From contig CM053332.1 of the NCBI GenBank assembly GCA_028583605.1, positions 16,031,267 through 16,095,266 on the forward strand: 64,000 bases of DNA. The letters run 5' to 3'. Source of the DNA: Dastarcus helophoroides (taxonomy: Eukaryota; Arthropoda; Insecta; Coleoptera; Bothrideridae). The notes beneath the pieces were generated by a model. The model did no database searches. It worked only from the letters and a program-made list of their open reading frames with translations, and was not told the DNA's origin. This document shows, one piece after another, positions 10,879-24,235 of this stretch. Numbering within the stretch: the stretch's first letter is position 1; each line of letters opens with the position of its first letter. A program made the translations under genes and the position numbers.

Positions 10879-11128
10879 CAGCCGACTTCCGCTAAAGTTG
10901 CGCCCTTTAAAGTTGTCCGCTCGTTAAAGTTAACAAGATACGATCGCTAAAGTTGCGCAGATTCTCCCCTTTCTAATTTTCAAACGACGAATTAGACTTA
11001 TGGGTTTTAGCGCCACATTTGAATAACCCACTCAACCGCATTTTTCGACAATGGTAGGGATGGTAGGGAAGTAGCAACTTTAACGGTCGATTTAGTCCGG
11101 TGAACGCAACTTTAGGGAGAGTCTACTG
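10879..11128. mobile_element. 250-bp MITE with CAGT-type terminal repeats, TA target duplication (copy 1)
   Basis: Ends CAGCCGACTTCCGCTAAAGT and, inverted, CAGTAGACTCTCCCTAAAGT, about 24 bases of imperfect terminal inverted repeat. Flanked by TA at 10877-10878 and 11129-11130. Sister satellite units at ~10080 and ~12965 show the empty site (GGTTTAATCC). TA duplication plus CAGT termini suggests a pogo/Tigger-like parent; no coding sequence. Confidence 0.85.
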
Positions 11129-11926
11129 TAGTCCTATAATTCCTCTAAGTAATATTGATAAAATAATAATTAAAAATAAGAATATAGGTATTTGATAATT
11201 ATATATAAACGTGACTTTGAATACACGCGACCTTAAGTTAACGTAATTTTAAACTCAGGTAACCTCGATTCTAGCTGCACGCGACCTTCAAATAATGTGA
11301 CATCAAGCTAACATAACCTTGAAAATAGGCAACCTCCAGCTAACGTTATCTTGAACTCACGGGAATTTGACCTTACTTTACTTTGAACTTACATGACCTC
11401 AAAGTCACGTGACCTTAAATCCACGTGACCTTGAACCCACGTGACTCTGATATTACGTGGCCTTGTGCTCACGTGATCTTGACCTTACATGATCTCAGTC
11501 CCATATGACCTTAAGATCATGCAACGTTAAACTTACGTAACTTTTAGCTAGTATGTCCTTGAACTAAAGTGATCTTAAGTTTACATGATATTGGACTAAA
11601 GTAACCTTGAGTTAACATGACTGTAAACTAAAGTGACCTTGAGTTTATACAATCTTACACCAAAGTGACCTTGAGTTTACATTACTCTACAGTAACGTGA
11701 CCTTTAGTTTACACTGCCTTACACTAAAGTGACCTTGAGTTTACATTACCTTGCACTAACGTGACCTTAAGTTCATACTACCTTACACTAAAGTGACCTT
11801 GGGTTTTCACGACCTTGAACTCACGTGGCTTTCAAATTGATTGCTTATTAAATATTGTACTTAACATTCAACTAATATAATTAATAGAGCAGAAAAATAT
11901 AATTTTTAGTAATCTAGTTTGGTTTA

Positions 11927-12176
11927 CAGTCGACTTCCGCTAAAGTTGCGCCCGTTAAAGTTGTCCGCTCGTTAAAGTTAACAAGATACGATCCCTAAAG
12001 TTGCGCGGATTTTCCCCTTTCTAATTTTCAAACGACGAATTAGATATCTGGGTTTTAGCGCCACATTTGAATAACCCACTCAACCCCATTTTTCGACAAT
12101 GGTAGGGATGGTAGGGAAGTAGCAACTTTAACGGTCGATTTAGTCCGGTGAACGCATCTTTAGGGAGAGTCTACTG
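11927..12176. mobile_element. 250-bp MITE, copy 2 (co-amplified with the satellite unit)
   Basis: Same length, same termini (CAGTCGACTTCCGC … GAGTCTACTG) and same position in its satellite unit as copy 1, with TA on both sides (11925-11926, 12177-12178). Identical placement implies insertion once, before duplication of the ~1.05 kb unit. Confidence 0.85.
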
Positions 12177-13900
12177 TAGTCCTATAATTCCTCTAATTAA
12201 TATTGATAAAATAATAATTAAAAATAAGAATATAGGTATTTGATAATTATATATAAACGTGACTTTGAATACACGCGATCTTAAGTTAACGTAATTTTAA
12301 AACTCAGGTGACCTTGATTCTAGCTGCACGCGACTTTCAAATAATGTGACATTAAGTTAACATGACCTTGAACATAAGCGACTTTGAGCTAACGTTATCT
12401 TGAACTCACGAGAATTTGACCTTACTTTACTTACATGACCCCAAAGTCACGTGACCTTAAATCCACGTGACCTTGAACCCACGTGACTGATATTACGTGG
12501 CCTTGTGCTCACGTGATCTTGAACTCACATGATCTCAGTCCCATATGACCTTAAGATCATGCAACGTTAAACTTACGTAACTTTTAGCTAGCATGTCCTT
12601 GAACCAAAGTGATCTTAAGTTTACATGATATTGGACTAAAGTGACCTTGAGTTAACATGACTGTAAACTGAAGTGACCTTGAGTTTACACCATCTTACAC
12701 CAAAGTAACCTTGAGTTTACATTACCCTACAGTAACGTGACCTTTAGTTTACACCACCTTACACTAAAGTGACCTTGAGTTTACGTTATCTTACACTAAC
12801 GTGACCTTGAGTTTACACTACTTCACACTAAAGTGGCCTTAGGTTTTCACAGCCTTGCACTCACGTGGCTCTCAAATTGATTGATTATTAAATATTGTAC
12901 CTAATATTCAACTAATATGATTAATAGAGCAGAAAAATATAATTTTGTGTAATCTAGTTTGGTTTAATCCTATAATTCCTCTAATTAATATTAATAAAAT
13001 AACAATTAAAAATAAGAATATAGGTATTTAATAATTATATATAAACGTGACTCTGAACACACGCGACCTTAAGTTAACGTAATTTTAAACTCAGGTGACC
13101 TTGAGCTCACATTATTCTAGCTGCACGCGACCTTCAAGCTAACATAACGCTAACATTACCTTAAACATAAGCGACCTTGAGCTAAGGTTATCTTGAACTC
13201 ACGGGAATTTGACCTTACTTGACTTTGAACTTTCATGACCTCAAAGTCACGAGACCTTAAATCCGGGTGACCTTGAACTTACGTGACTCTGATATTACGT
13301 GGCCTTGTGCTCACGTGATCTTGACCTTACATGATCTCAGTCTCATGTGACCTTAAGATCACTCAACGCTAAACTTACGTAACCTTTAGCTAGCATGTTT
13401 TTAAACCAAAGTGACCTTGAGTTCACATGATCTTGAACTAAAGTTACCTTGAGTTCACACGACATTGAACTAAAGTGACCTCGAATTCACACGACATTGA
13501 ACTACAGTGACCTCGAGTTTATACGACCTTGAACCAAAGTGACCTTGAGCTACCGTGGCCTTCAACGAAGGAGGCCTCGAGCTAACGTGACTTTGAACAC
13601 ACGCGACCTTAAGTTAACGCAGTCTTAGAGCTCAGGTGACCATAAGCTTACGTAATCTAGAGTTACGACCTTGAACTTACATTTCTTCGAACTAACGTGA
13701 CCTTGAGCTCGCATGACCTCAAATCTACGTGATCTTCAACCCACATGGGTCTGAGATGGCATGGCCTTGAGTTCACCTGATCTTGAATTTATGTGATCTT
13801 AAGCTCATGTGATATTGAACGCATGCCACTTTGGGTTCATGTAATCTTAAATTCAAATGAATTTGTTTTTTGTGACTTTGAGCAAAGGCGACGTTGAGCA

Positions 13901-16900
13901 TTGTTTTAGGTGAATTTTAAGATATTATGTAATCTTGGTCTCGCATCAATTAACATGATCTTAAAACCTTGTCTTTTGAGATCCAGAAAGTTAACAAGTT
14001 TCGAAGTAGATGGTAGACGGGAGCTTTCAGTCGTTCGAGGCGGTACCACCTTACGTGAAATGATACTTTCGCCTCCGACACGTGACTTGGTCCCTGTTAG
14101 TCTTTTTGTACTGTTCACATCTTTTTTTTCCATCTCCTCTTACTTATTCTTAATTAAAAACAAATATGATGGACTCTCTTCCTACCAAGAATTCCGCAAA
14201 TATACTTCACCCTCTAAATACCCTTCCATTCGTGTTGGCTGAAAACTTGAACTTCATGACAAAAGAAGAAATGCTTAGGTTGAAGTAGAACTTTCGACTT
14301 TCTTCTTGAAGTTTGGGGTCGAAATTTTATCTATAAAATTTAAATTTCTAGATAAAAGTTCAAATTTTTACTTTAAGCTGGAAATTAATTTGCAGGGGAT
14401 GCACTTTTGGTTTTAAGAACTACCTAAGTTTTTGAACCAAGACAATTTTAAGTTTAACATTGTTAACATTCGTATTAGCTTTCAACGACAACCGATCAAT
14501 AACTGTAAAATGGACGGAATTCCAAGTCAATAGATAATCTAATCTTCGATCCTTGTATATGTGTGCAAAACGGCGGAAGACAATGTAAAAGGGAAATTAA
14601 ATCAGACGAGGCTCATTGATCGAACAGAAGTGACACCTTAGAATTGTAACTACTTTCAACGTCACCGAATTTCTCCCATTCGAAAACCATTGAATCGACT
14701 CCAATTACATTTAACAAACTGAACTTGCTCGTTTACCGAATATTTTCCCTAAATTTGGCTTTAAGCAAATTTAGTTTTGGGACGGTTTCGCTTTCTAGGA
14801 AATGCAGATTTTCAAGTTAACGTTGCTATTACGTTGCGATTCGTTGTGAAAAGTCTCGAGGGAAATATAAACTCGTCGCACTCTAAGAAGACCCTTTTAG
14901 GAAAATTGTTATGCCCGGTATTTTTATAAACGGAGTGTTGATTTCGCTGCAGTAGCTTACCCGTTATTTGCACTTCTTTTATAAAGAGGCGTCAAAAATA
15001 CGAGACCTAATACGAAGTTTAATAATGAAGTTTACTTAAAGAAGCCACCACTGGTTTTGGATGGAGAAGCATAACGTGTCTTTTTTGGTTTAAGTTAATT
15101 CATTTCGAGGAAAATCTCGATAAAACGATGTCTTCAGTTTTAAAATTATCAGCTAAGTTATTACAACTAGGACGGACGATGTAATGAAGGTTATAAAGGT
15201 CACTTTAATGAGGTAAGTTTCATACTTGTATTATGGGTTGCATTACAGCAAAGCTCGATATGGATCCTCGACTCTGATCTTATGAAAGTTGCATAAAAGA
15301 CAAAATGAGGTACATGTCAAACATAAGTTAAGATACATACATTCTCTGTACATCTATATTTACCAAAGTGCATTTGGGATGTTAGAAATTTAAAGAACAA
15401 AAATTATTCAACGCTAAGAAAACGATCTCATAAAAGTACCTGGAAGGGAAATAATGTCAGTCATAAACAATATTTTGATGCTAGTTAAAATGTGTGAATT
15501 TGGAAACTGTTTCAATTTAAAATTCGAATGTAATTGAATTTTTTGTTGTTGCTTTAGTGAGAGAAAATTACGGTTGTGCTCTTTGCTAGTCTCGTTAATA
15601 CAAATTTGCATTTTAACGTCAGCTCGTTCGATGTAAATCAATTATACAATAAACTCAAATCAGATTTAACTAAACATGTTTTACATTTAAACAAACAAGC
15701 CGGTTTGGCCAAATGGTTAACGTGCGATCGATTATGTGTCTCCCATCACTGAGCAATGAGCACGCTGTGTAAAAAATTAAATAACTTAAATCATTGTAGC
15801 CATCAATATTCGAATTTAATAGGTGCTCACAAAAATGTCATACCTGCAGGCAAACCGAATTATTGTTTGCTCCAAAATTAGTCGAAAATTTACCTGGCTT
15901 TAAACGCAAATATTGGTTCGCATATTGAAAATATTTGAAAATAAATGCTTCGTTTTTGTTTTTCGTTTTTGTGTATGTAAATATTAACGCATTCAGTACT
16001 CATTGTTTTACTGCGCGGTGATTTCATCATTAAGCAATTAATATAATAATCAAATTGAATTACAATTCAAACAATGCACAGTATACACACATTGAAGTTT
16101 CCACGTAGTTAATTTAATTATAAATTGTAGGCCAACGGATATGTTATAATGCGAATTAAAATTTAAAATTGTTAGCAGTCAGAACAGGGACAATTCCACG
16201 TAAAACGCTACTACATGCGGATTTAAGAACCTCCATAAACATGTATATAGTGCTAGTCTGTAATTTGATAAATTCAGTAAATCAAAGACAGTTTTTTTTT
16301 GAAATATGTTTGGAGATGTCGATTAATATTTTAATTTGCGCTCTTTTTGATAAAAAAAAATTTTACACAGCATGTCCCAAATTTAAGATATGACGTCATC
16401 CACAATTTTTTTAAATGGCAGACCAAATTTTTTCTTGACTGCATAAAGATAATTGGAAATTTTAGAACAAAGAAACGATTTGCGGACACATTGTCGATTA
16501 AAACCCTTAAAGCAGAATTTATGTCTTAACGATCGCAGCATCTGCTTCTTGGCAAAGTGTCAAACTACCACAGAATATTAGAAATTTCTAAATTTATTCT
16601 TACATTATTAGAATATATTAGGAAATTATGGTACACAGTTATAATAAAAAGCTACTAAAAGGCTCTAAAATATCAAGGAAAACATAAAGCTGCTCCAATT
16701 GAGATATTGGCTTTTAAAAGCGAGACGATTCTTGCACGTGAGATGAAATATTTTATGGTATCTGGCGAAGGTAAACCATTCCGATATTTTTGCAGAAGAC
16801 TCGTAAAAATTTCTTTATGATTACAACATTTTTTAAGATTTATTATAGAAGGCTACAATATCTGAAGAGCGTTACTTTAATATATATGCGCATCTGGTTC

Positions 16901-17339
16901 GAGATTTATGCGCTTTTTGACAAATTTATTACCGAGAAGTTAGGGGCAACTCATTTGCGTTGTAGGTTATTGAAATTGTTAAATTTGCATAAACATAAAA
17001 TGTACCTATATTCCCACACAGGCAACTAAATTTCTCACATAAAAGTTTTGAAAATATTTATCTACATGTAGTCAAGCAGATTTATTACATGTAGGGCGTC
17101 TCTTATTCATTATGTCGTAATCGGAAGGCAGAAAATCGAAAAAGAAAATTATTACGTGCAACATCAATAACTCCCCCTAATGGGGCGCTCCTGGTTTGTA
17201 ACAAATCTCTTAATAAACATTGCTTTATAGCGCGGCGGAGGCGCTTACTGCATCCTCTTACCAGCTGCTGGTGATATGACAGATTTGCATTAACTTTGGA
17301 CTTCAAATGTTTGGGAAAAAATGTTCTGATTTATCCATC
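13901..17339. other. Intronic sequence, no gene recognised
   Basis: Lower repeat density than its neighbours. Short open frames (13910-14242, 15414-15641, 16169-16393, 16790-17029) have no domain, codon or splice signal that I trust. A stretch at ~15699-15770 (GGTTTGGCCAAATGGTTAAC) resembles a tRNA/SINE A-box without a matching B-box. Confidence 0.45.
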
Positions 17340-17551
17340 TTAATGGTGCGTTTACACTAGATACTTTATTTGGTATATTTCTCTCTGACATAAAATATAT
17401 TTTCTCTCTGACATAAGTGTGAACTATCCTGAGAAAAAGCTATCTACTACAAGTTGTGTAGATAAGTCTAGGATAACTACTCTCAGGATAGTTGATACTT
17501 ATGTCACAGAGAAATGTACGGAAAGAAGTGTCTAATTTAATCGCACCCTAA
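17340..17551. mobile_element. Hairpin MITE (~212 bp), GGTGCGTTTACAC family
   Basis: TTAATGGTGCGTTTACACTA at the left mirrors TCGCACCCTAA at the right. Internally TTTCTCTCTGACATAAGTGT pairs with its complement near 17470-17515, and a small central hairpin sits at TATCTACTACAAGTTGTGTA. No coding potential. The terminus recurs at 18544-18570 and 18929-18955. Confidence 0.6.
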
Positions 17552-18402
17552 TGATTTTTGATAATTAAAACAAAAACTGAATTTAATCCAAAGAATGCAA
17601 GAGCTAAATTTAATATGAAGAGTGCAAGAGACAAAAGTTTGATTTTACTGCAAATTCAGGTATAAAATGGTAAATTAGATCGAAAGTTAATCGATAACTC
17701 CTGGTTATGACACCTCATAAATTTCACTTATTCAGTGTCCAACTTAAACGTAGGTTCACTAATAGATACTCCCGTCAGTTGCAGAGGGAATACTATTATA
17801 TATAGAGCGTGACGTCAACCTGTATACTGTTAATTATTGATATGAGATGGGATGTCTAACGATATCAGTTATACCTATCTGTTGGATGTACAGTTAACAA
17901 CACACCGACGATCGGAGGTTAAGCCCATCCATTTCATTTCAGGTCACTACCGCTATCGCTATCGGAAACCCAATGGCGGCTAAATGAAATTCAGCTTCGA
18001 AACTCGGAACAGGAACAGGAGGGATTTCGTCATTTTACTGTAGCCAATTTCGAACGCTTGATACAGCTTTCCTTCCACTTAAATGCGTTCCATTCTTTTA
18101 ATAACCGAGATTTCGAAAGATAGATATTGAACATTGGAAGCTGAGAGTGTAACTGAAATTGGATACTATAAAAGTTTGGGTGCTTTATGTATGAATAAAT
18201 GATGAACGCATTCCTTCGATTTTTATTGAATTGTTGAACAATGCCGCGTTTGGAAGAAGCATGGAGAATGTCGTCTATATCCTTCTATATTAACCTCAGC
18301 TGGTTAAAATTGTTCAATAAGACTTGAAAGATAGTGATACGTTCAGAAATCATGTTTTATGTCGTTAAAAATTATATAGTTTTGCAATATGCCGATCATG
18401 AG
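17552..18402. other. Intronic sequence, no gene recognised
   Basis: Unique-looking sequence. No domain-bearing frame or convincing exon. Confidence 0.45.
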
Positions 18403-19170
18403 ACCTTAAATCTGATAATTTAAAGAAATTTTATTTTCCTTGTTTAAAAATAAACAAATGCAATTAATATTTAATAAATGGTTTTTAATGATTGTTTACA
18501 AGTTCTTTGGAAGTAACAGATCTTTGGAAAAATGTATGGAATTAAGTGTCTTGTGTAAACGCACCCTAATATGTCATTCGACCTCACTCTACTGGTATCG
18601 CCGTTACTTTCTTTATCGTGTTAAATAAATCGACTTTGTTTTAGTTTTGATATTTTTTCAAAATTTCGTTTCTTTTTTTTGAAACTCCTCTCTTTTTAGT
18701 TTTTATTTCACCAAAATTTTGACGTTATTTTCAAACCTTCGGCTTTTGGAAAATTCATCTTTTTCAAAATTTCTACGTTATTTTCAAACCTTAAATCTGA
18801 TAATTTAAAGAAATTTTATTTTCCTTGTTTAAAAATAAACAAATGCAATTAATATTTAATAAATGGTTTTTAATGATTGTTTACAAGTTCTTTAGAAGTA
18901 ACAGATCTTTGGAAAAATGTATGGAATTAAGTGTCTTGTGTAAACGCACCCTAATATGTCATTCGACCCCACTCTATTGGTATCGCCATTACTTTCTTTA
19001 TCGTGTTAAATAAATCGACTTTGTTTTAGTTTTGATATTTTTTCAAAATTTCGTTTCTTTTTTTTGAAACTCCTCTCTTTTTAGTTTTTATTTTACCAAA
19101 ATTTCGACGTTATTTTCAAACCTTCGGCTTTTGGAAAATTCATCTTTTTCAAAATTTCTGCGTTATTTTC
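18403..19170. repeat. Direct tandem duplication, 385-bp unit x2
   Basis: ACCTTAAATCTGATAATTTA through the CTTCGGCTTTTGGAAAATTC block occurs twice, 385 bases apart, with a handful of substitutions. Each copy includes the MITE-like terminus GTGTAAACGCACCCTAA. The matching 62-residue open frames (18440, 18825) only reflect this duplication. Confidence 0.85.
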
Positions 19171-22100
19171 AAACCTTGGTCGTATGGAAAATTCGATTTT
19201 AAAAATTTAGATTTTTGCTTGAAATTTCAAGTTTTATAAAATTATGAATTTTTGAAAATGTCGGTTATTCTTAATGGTTAGATTTTCTTCCAAATTTCGA
19301 TTGCATTTCTAAATTTCGAGGTTTTTATCAATATCAAAATATGTAGCAAAAATTTTGACTAAAAGGTTAAAACTTCTTTAAATTTCAGCTTTTTTAAAAC
19401 GTTTGAACATGTTTTCAAAAATTCCATTTTATCCAAAATTTCGACAATTTTAAAAATTCCAGGTTTTTTCAACATTTCGATTTTTTTGTTGAAAACCTAA
19501 CCTTTTCTGATGACTTTGACTTTTTTTTTAAATTTTGGTTTCCAAAAGTTTCAGATTATTTTTAAATACTCGAAAATGAAAAGCTTTGATAAAGTCACAT
19601 TATTTTACAAATTAATTTTTTTTTAATTTCAACTTTATTTCAAAATTGAGACTTTTTAAATTTCGATTTCGTGTCAAAAATAGAACTTTTTTGACTTTCC
19701 AAAGTTTCAACTTTTTCAAGATTTTTTACTTTTCTTAAAAATGTTGATTATTTTTGTTTCTACTTTTCTCAAAATTTATATTTTATTGAAAATATCGATT
19801 TTTTAGAATTTAGTTTTTTTTTCAATTTGCGCCTTTTTAATTGCCTTTTTGCTAAAATTAAATTTTTTCAAAATTTTAGTCTTTTCCACAATCTCGACTT
19901 TATTAACTTTGAACTTTTCGAAAATTCGATTTTAAATATTTTAATTTTTGTTTAAAATTTCACGATTTTTGATATTATGAATTTTTTGAAAATGTAGAGT
20001 ATTTTTCATTTTTGAATTTACTTAAAAATTTCGATTGTATTTCTAAATTTTGACGTTTTTATCAATATCAAAATGTTACATATAATTAAAATTTTGAAAT
20101 GGTCGACATGTTTTCAAAATTTCTACCTTATTTAAAATTTCGAAATTTTTTAAAATTTCAGGTTTCAACATTTCGATTTATTTTAAAAACTTTAACCTAT
20201 CCGGTGACTTCGACTTTTTTAAATTTTGATTTTCAGAAATTTCAGATTTTTTCAAAAACTTCACGTTGAAAAGTGTTGATAAGGTCAAATTTTTTTGAAG
20301 ATTGGATTTTCTTAAAATTTCAGCTTTATTTCAAATTTGTGAATTTTTTTTAAATCTGATGTTTTTTGTTCGATGTTTTCAAAATTTTCAATTTATCCAA
20401 AATTTTGATGTTTTCTAAAATTTTAAGTTTTTTCAACATTTCGACTTTTTTGAAAACTTTAACCTTTCTGACGATTTAAACTTTCTTTAAATTTTGGTTT
20501 TTAAGAATTTCAGATTTTTTCGAAAACTTGATGAAAATTTTGATAAGATCAAAGTTTTTATAAAAGTTGTTTTTTTTAAATTTCAATTTTATTTCAAACT
20601 TGAAAATTTAAATTTCGATTCGTGTCAAAAATAGGTCTCTTTTCAAAACTTTTGACCTTTTTTTAAAATTGCAAGTTTTTTAAAAACTTTTTTACTTTTT
20701 TTTTGAAAATATCGACTTTTCAAACTTCGGATCTTTTTTCAAAATATTAAGAGTTTTTGAAAATCTCGACTTTTTTTTTAATTTTCACCTTTTCAATATA
20801 ATTCTTTATTTTTTAAGTTGTAGTTTTTAAACTTTCTAAATTCTGAGTTTTTTCAAAATTTCACTTTATTCTCAAAATTTCGATTATTTTCTTTGAATTT
20901 CAATTACGTCTTTTTTAAAATATCGGCTTCTTTGCAAATTCTCGATATTTTTTTTTAAATTTCAATTTTCTTTAAAATTTTGATTATATTTGATAATATC
21001 AATTTTTTAAATTGGAACTTTATAAAATGTCGATTTTCTTAACATTTACGATCATTTGGCAAAATGTCAAATTTTTCTACGAATTTTGCAATTTTTTTAA
21101 TATTTTGGGATATTATTTTAAAAATTTCAACTTTTTTCAAAATTTGGTTATTTTTTTGTTTTACATATTTGGCATTTTTTTAACATTGTATTTTTTTCAA
21201 AAATTCTACTTTTTAGATAATTTTGGACAGTTAAATGTTTGACAAAAAGTCGAAATGTTTGATGTTTAATTGTCCAAAATGTCGACGTTTTTAACAATTT
21301 TATCTTTTTTTTGAAAACCTTTGCTTTTTTCAATATTCATGCTTTTTTCGATTTTATTTAAATTTACTTGAAAATCTAAACATCTTTTTGGAAATTCTAT
21401 GGTAAATATTTCGTTTAAACTTTGTTTTTTTAAATTTTCCTAAACTATCTCACTTTTTTTAATTCTTACTTTCTTTTTAAATGTTTTTTTTTAAATATTG
21501 ACTATTATTCAGAAATTTCAAATTATTTAAAAAATTGGAATTGTTTGAAAATTGCCAAAAATGTTAGCCTTTTTTGAAAATTAGGACTTTCCAAAATTTT
21601 AAATTTTCTTAGAAAATTTTGACTTTTTTGATAATATTGGCGTTTCTTTAGAATTTGGACCTTTCAAAAATTGAAAATTTGACTGAAACTCATTCAATTT
21701 TTATTAAAATTTAGACCTATTTTCAAAATTTTGACCAATTTTGAATTTTTAATCCATTTTTCGCATTTTTAAAAATTTTGAGTTGTCCTGAAAATTTCGC
21801 AATGTTTTTTCAAATTCTCGAATTTTTTAAAAATGTCGACTATTATTCAAAAATTTTCTTTTAAAAATATTTCACTTTTTTAAAATTCTGACTTTCCTTT
21901 TAGACTATTTTTTTTGAAAATAGTGACTATTATTCAGAAATTGCAAATTTTTTGGGAAATTGGAACTTTTTGAGAATTTTGCCCATTTTACATTTTTTTG
22001 AAAATTACTTTTGTTTTCAAAATTTAATGATTTTTCAAAACTTTGACTTATTTTTGCACACTTCCAATTTTTTTTTAGAAAATTTCGGCTTTCTTTAAAA

Positions 22101-24190
22101 TTTCGATTTTCTTTTACATTTTTTGACTATTTTCCGAAATTCAGAATATTTTTGAAGATTTGACAATTTTTGGTCACATTTGGACTTTTTTTTTAAATGT
22201 CGCCCTTTTTATTTAAATTTCGATTCTATTTTTGAAAATTTCGACTTTTTTTTTAAATTTTTTATTTTTTATGAAAATTTTCAATATTTCGATTGTAGAA
22301 AACGGTTGGACTATTTTAAAAAATTATAACTATCCAAAATTTCGAATTTTCTTTAAAAATTTTAACCTATTTTGATAATATTGGGTTTCAGACCTTTTGA
22401 AAATTTGAAAACTCGACTGAAAATGTTCCAATTTTATTATAAATTTCGACCTTTTTCAAAATTCTGACTATTTTTTAACTTTCAATTTACTTTTTGCATT
22501 TTTTCAAAATTTAATTTTATTTTTCAAGTTTTAATTAAAAATTTCAACTATTTTGAAATATGTTCGACTTTTTGTCAAAGTGTTAAATATTCAAAATTTG
22601 GATTATTTTAAAATTTTAATTTCTTTTGATAATCTTTGCTTTTTTAAATATTCATACCTTTTTCGACTCTTTTGAAATTTGAAGATTTTTCAATTTTGTG
22701 ACATTTCTTTAAGGTTGATTATTTTCGAAAATTAAGATTTTCAAAATTTCCACTTTTGAAAATCTATTTAAAACCTATTTGAAAATTTAGCTTTTTTTAT
22801 TTATTATATTTTATTTTTATTTATTTATTTTCATTTTTCTTGAAAATCTTAACTTTTTGTGGAAATTCTATGGCAAAGAGTTCGTTTAGACTTTTTTGAA
22901 AATTTTGCCTGGTTTAAAATATTTCACTTTTTTCAAAATTTTTGCTTTCTTTTGAGCCTATAATTTCGATTTTTTTTGTTGAAAATTTTGACTATTATTT
23001 AACATTTCAATTTTTTTTGAATAATTGGAATTTTTTGAAACTTTTGCTCATTTTCAGTTTTTTTGAAAATTTGTTTTTTAAAATTTCATGATTTTTTAAA
23101 ACTTTCATTTATTTCTGCACACTTTCGATTTTTTTTGAAAAAATTTCGATTTTCTTTCGATTATTTAAAATTTTTTGACTATTTTGCAAAATTCCGAATT
23201 TTTCTGAAAATTTGACAACTTTTGGTTACGTTTTTTTCGATTTATTTAACATTTCTTCGGCCCAGTCAATAACGGTCTACCATGAAGAATAAACTTTTGG
23301 TTACATTAGGAATTTTTAAAATGTCGCCGTTTTTATTTAAATTTCGACTTTATTTCTGAAAATATCAACTTTTTTTACAACATTTTGATTTTGTATAAAA
23401 ATTTTCATTTAAATATTTCGAGTGTAAAAACTTGTTGAAAGTTTTTTTGTAAATTATGACAACTATCCAAAATTTTGAATTTTCTTTGAAAATGTTGACT
23501 TTTTTGATAACATTGGGTTTTCTTCAGTATTTAGACCCTATAAAAATTTGAAAACATGAATGAAAATTTTCCTTTTTTCTTAAATTTTGACTTTTTTTCA
23601 AACTCCGACTTTTTGAAATTGTCGAATTTGAAATACAAATCTTGTCTCCTGAAACCAACGAAGATTAAAAAACACATCAAAGGTTGCTGTTGTTGTGTTT
23701 TTTAATCTTTCTTGGTTTCAGGGGACAAGATGTATGTTTCAATTTTTGAAGATAACCAAGGACCACCAAAATTGTCGAATTGTCAAAATGTTTAATTTTT
23801 TCAAAATGTTGACCTTTTTTTGAAAATTTTAATTTTGATTTTTCGCATGTTCCTAAAAACGGTTACTTATGTTCAAAAATATGATTGTTAAATTACGAAT
23901 TTTAAACCAATTGTACAAAACAAATTCGAACCCAAATTTCGATTTTAAAAGAATTTTTGGATTATGTGCAGAAAATGTTGACTTTGAACTGGAAATTTCG
24001 AGAAGAAACTTCAAAATGTCTAAAACGAAAATGTTCCTCCATATTTCAATTCAAAAATCGCAAGTGCCAAATTAAAGCCAAAATTTCAAGTTTGAAAAGT
24101 TAAATTTTTAGAAGCTAAAAGAAAAGAATTCGTAAAAAGTGCATGATGGCTTGTATAAATTTGGATAAAGTGTGGAAAACAAATTGATCA
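19171..24190. repeat. T-rich degenerate array (AAAATTTCGACTTTTT motif)
   Basis: About 5 kb of short degenerate repeats around AAAATTTCGACTTTTTT. Weak higher-order repetition is visible: the block at 21957-22064 reappears at 23010-23125, and 21392 at 22864. A T-over-A bias on the + strand holds throughout. Interrupted by a foldback element at 23630-23768. No genes. Confidence 0.75.
23630..23768. mobile_element. Foldback element, GGTGGAACGG family, core-less copy
   Basis: GAAATACAAATCTTGTCTCC … CAAAGGTTGCTGTTGTTGTG … GAAGATAACCAAGGACCACC. The two arms join directly at the GGTTGC block, so the hammerhead-like core has been lost. Confidence 0.7.
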
Positions 24191-24235
24191 ACGAAGTCAG
24201 CTCTCAACGTCCAAGATGGCGCTGACAAATCCCCC

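Larger units (their letters stand above)
9986..13900. repeat. Higher-order satellite array (~0.79/1.05 kb units)
   Basis: The same 16-bp satellite is interrupted periodically by an AT-rich spacer (ATTAAATATTGTACTTA … TATAGGTATTTGATAATTATATATAAACGTGAC). The spacer end recurs at about 10156, 11201, 12248 and 13039. Spacings are 1045, 1047 and 791; the 250-bp difference is a MITE present in two spacers and absent from the other two. From about 13400 the array decays into diverged units. Confidence 0.85.

Noticed and set aside
15699..15775. tRNA or tRNA-derived SINE
   Set aside because: An A-box-like GGTTTGGCCAAATGGTTAAC is present, but no B-box, cloverleaf or SINE tail could be built.
18440..19013. 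Paired 62-codon frames as a duplicated gene
   Set aside because: They only reflect a 385-bp tandem duplication of non-coding sequence.
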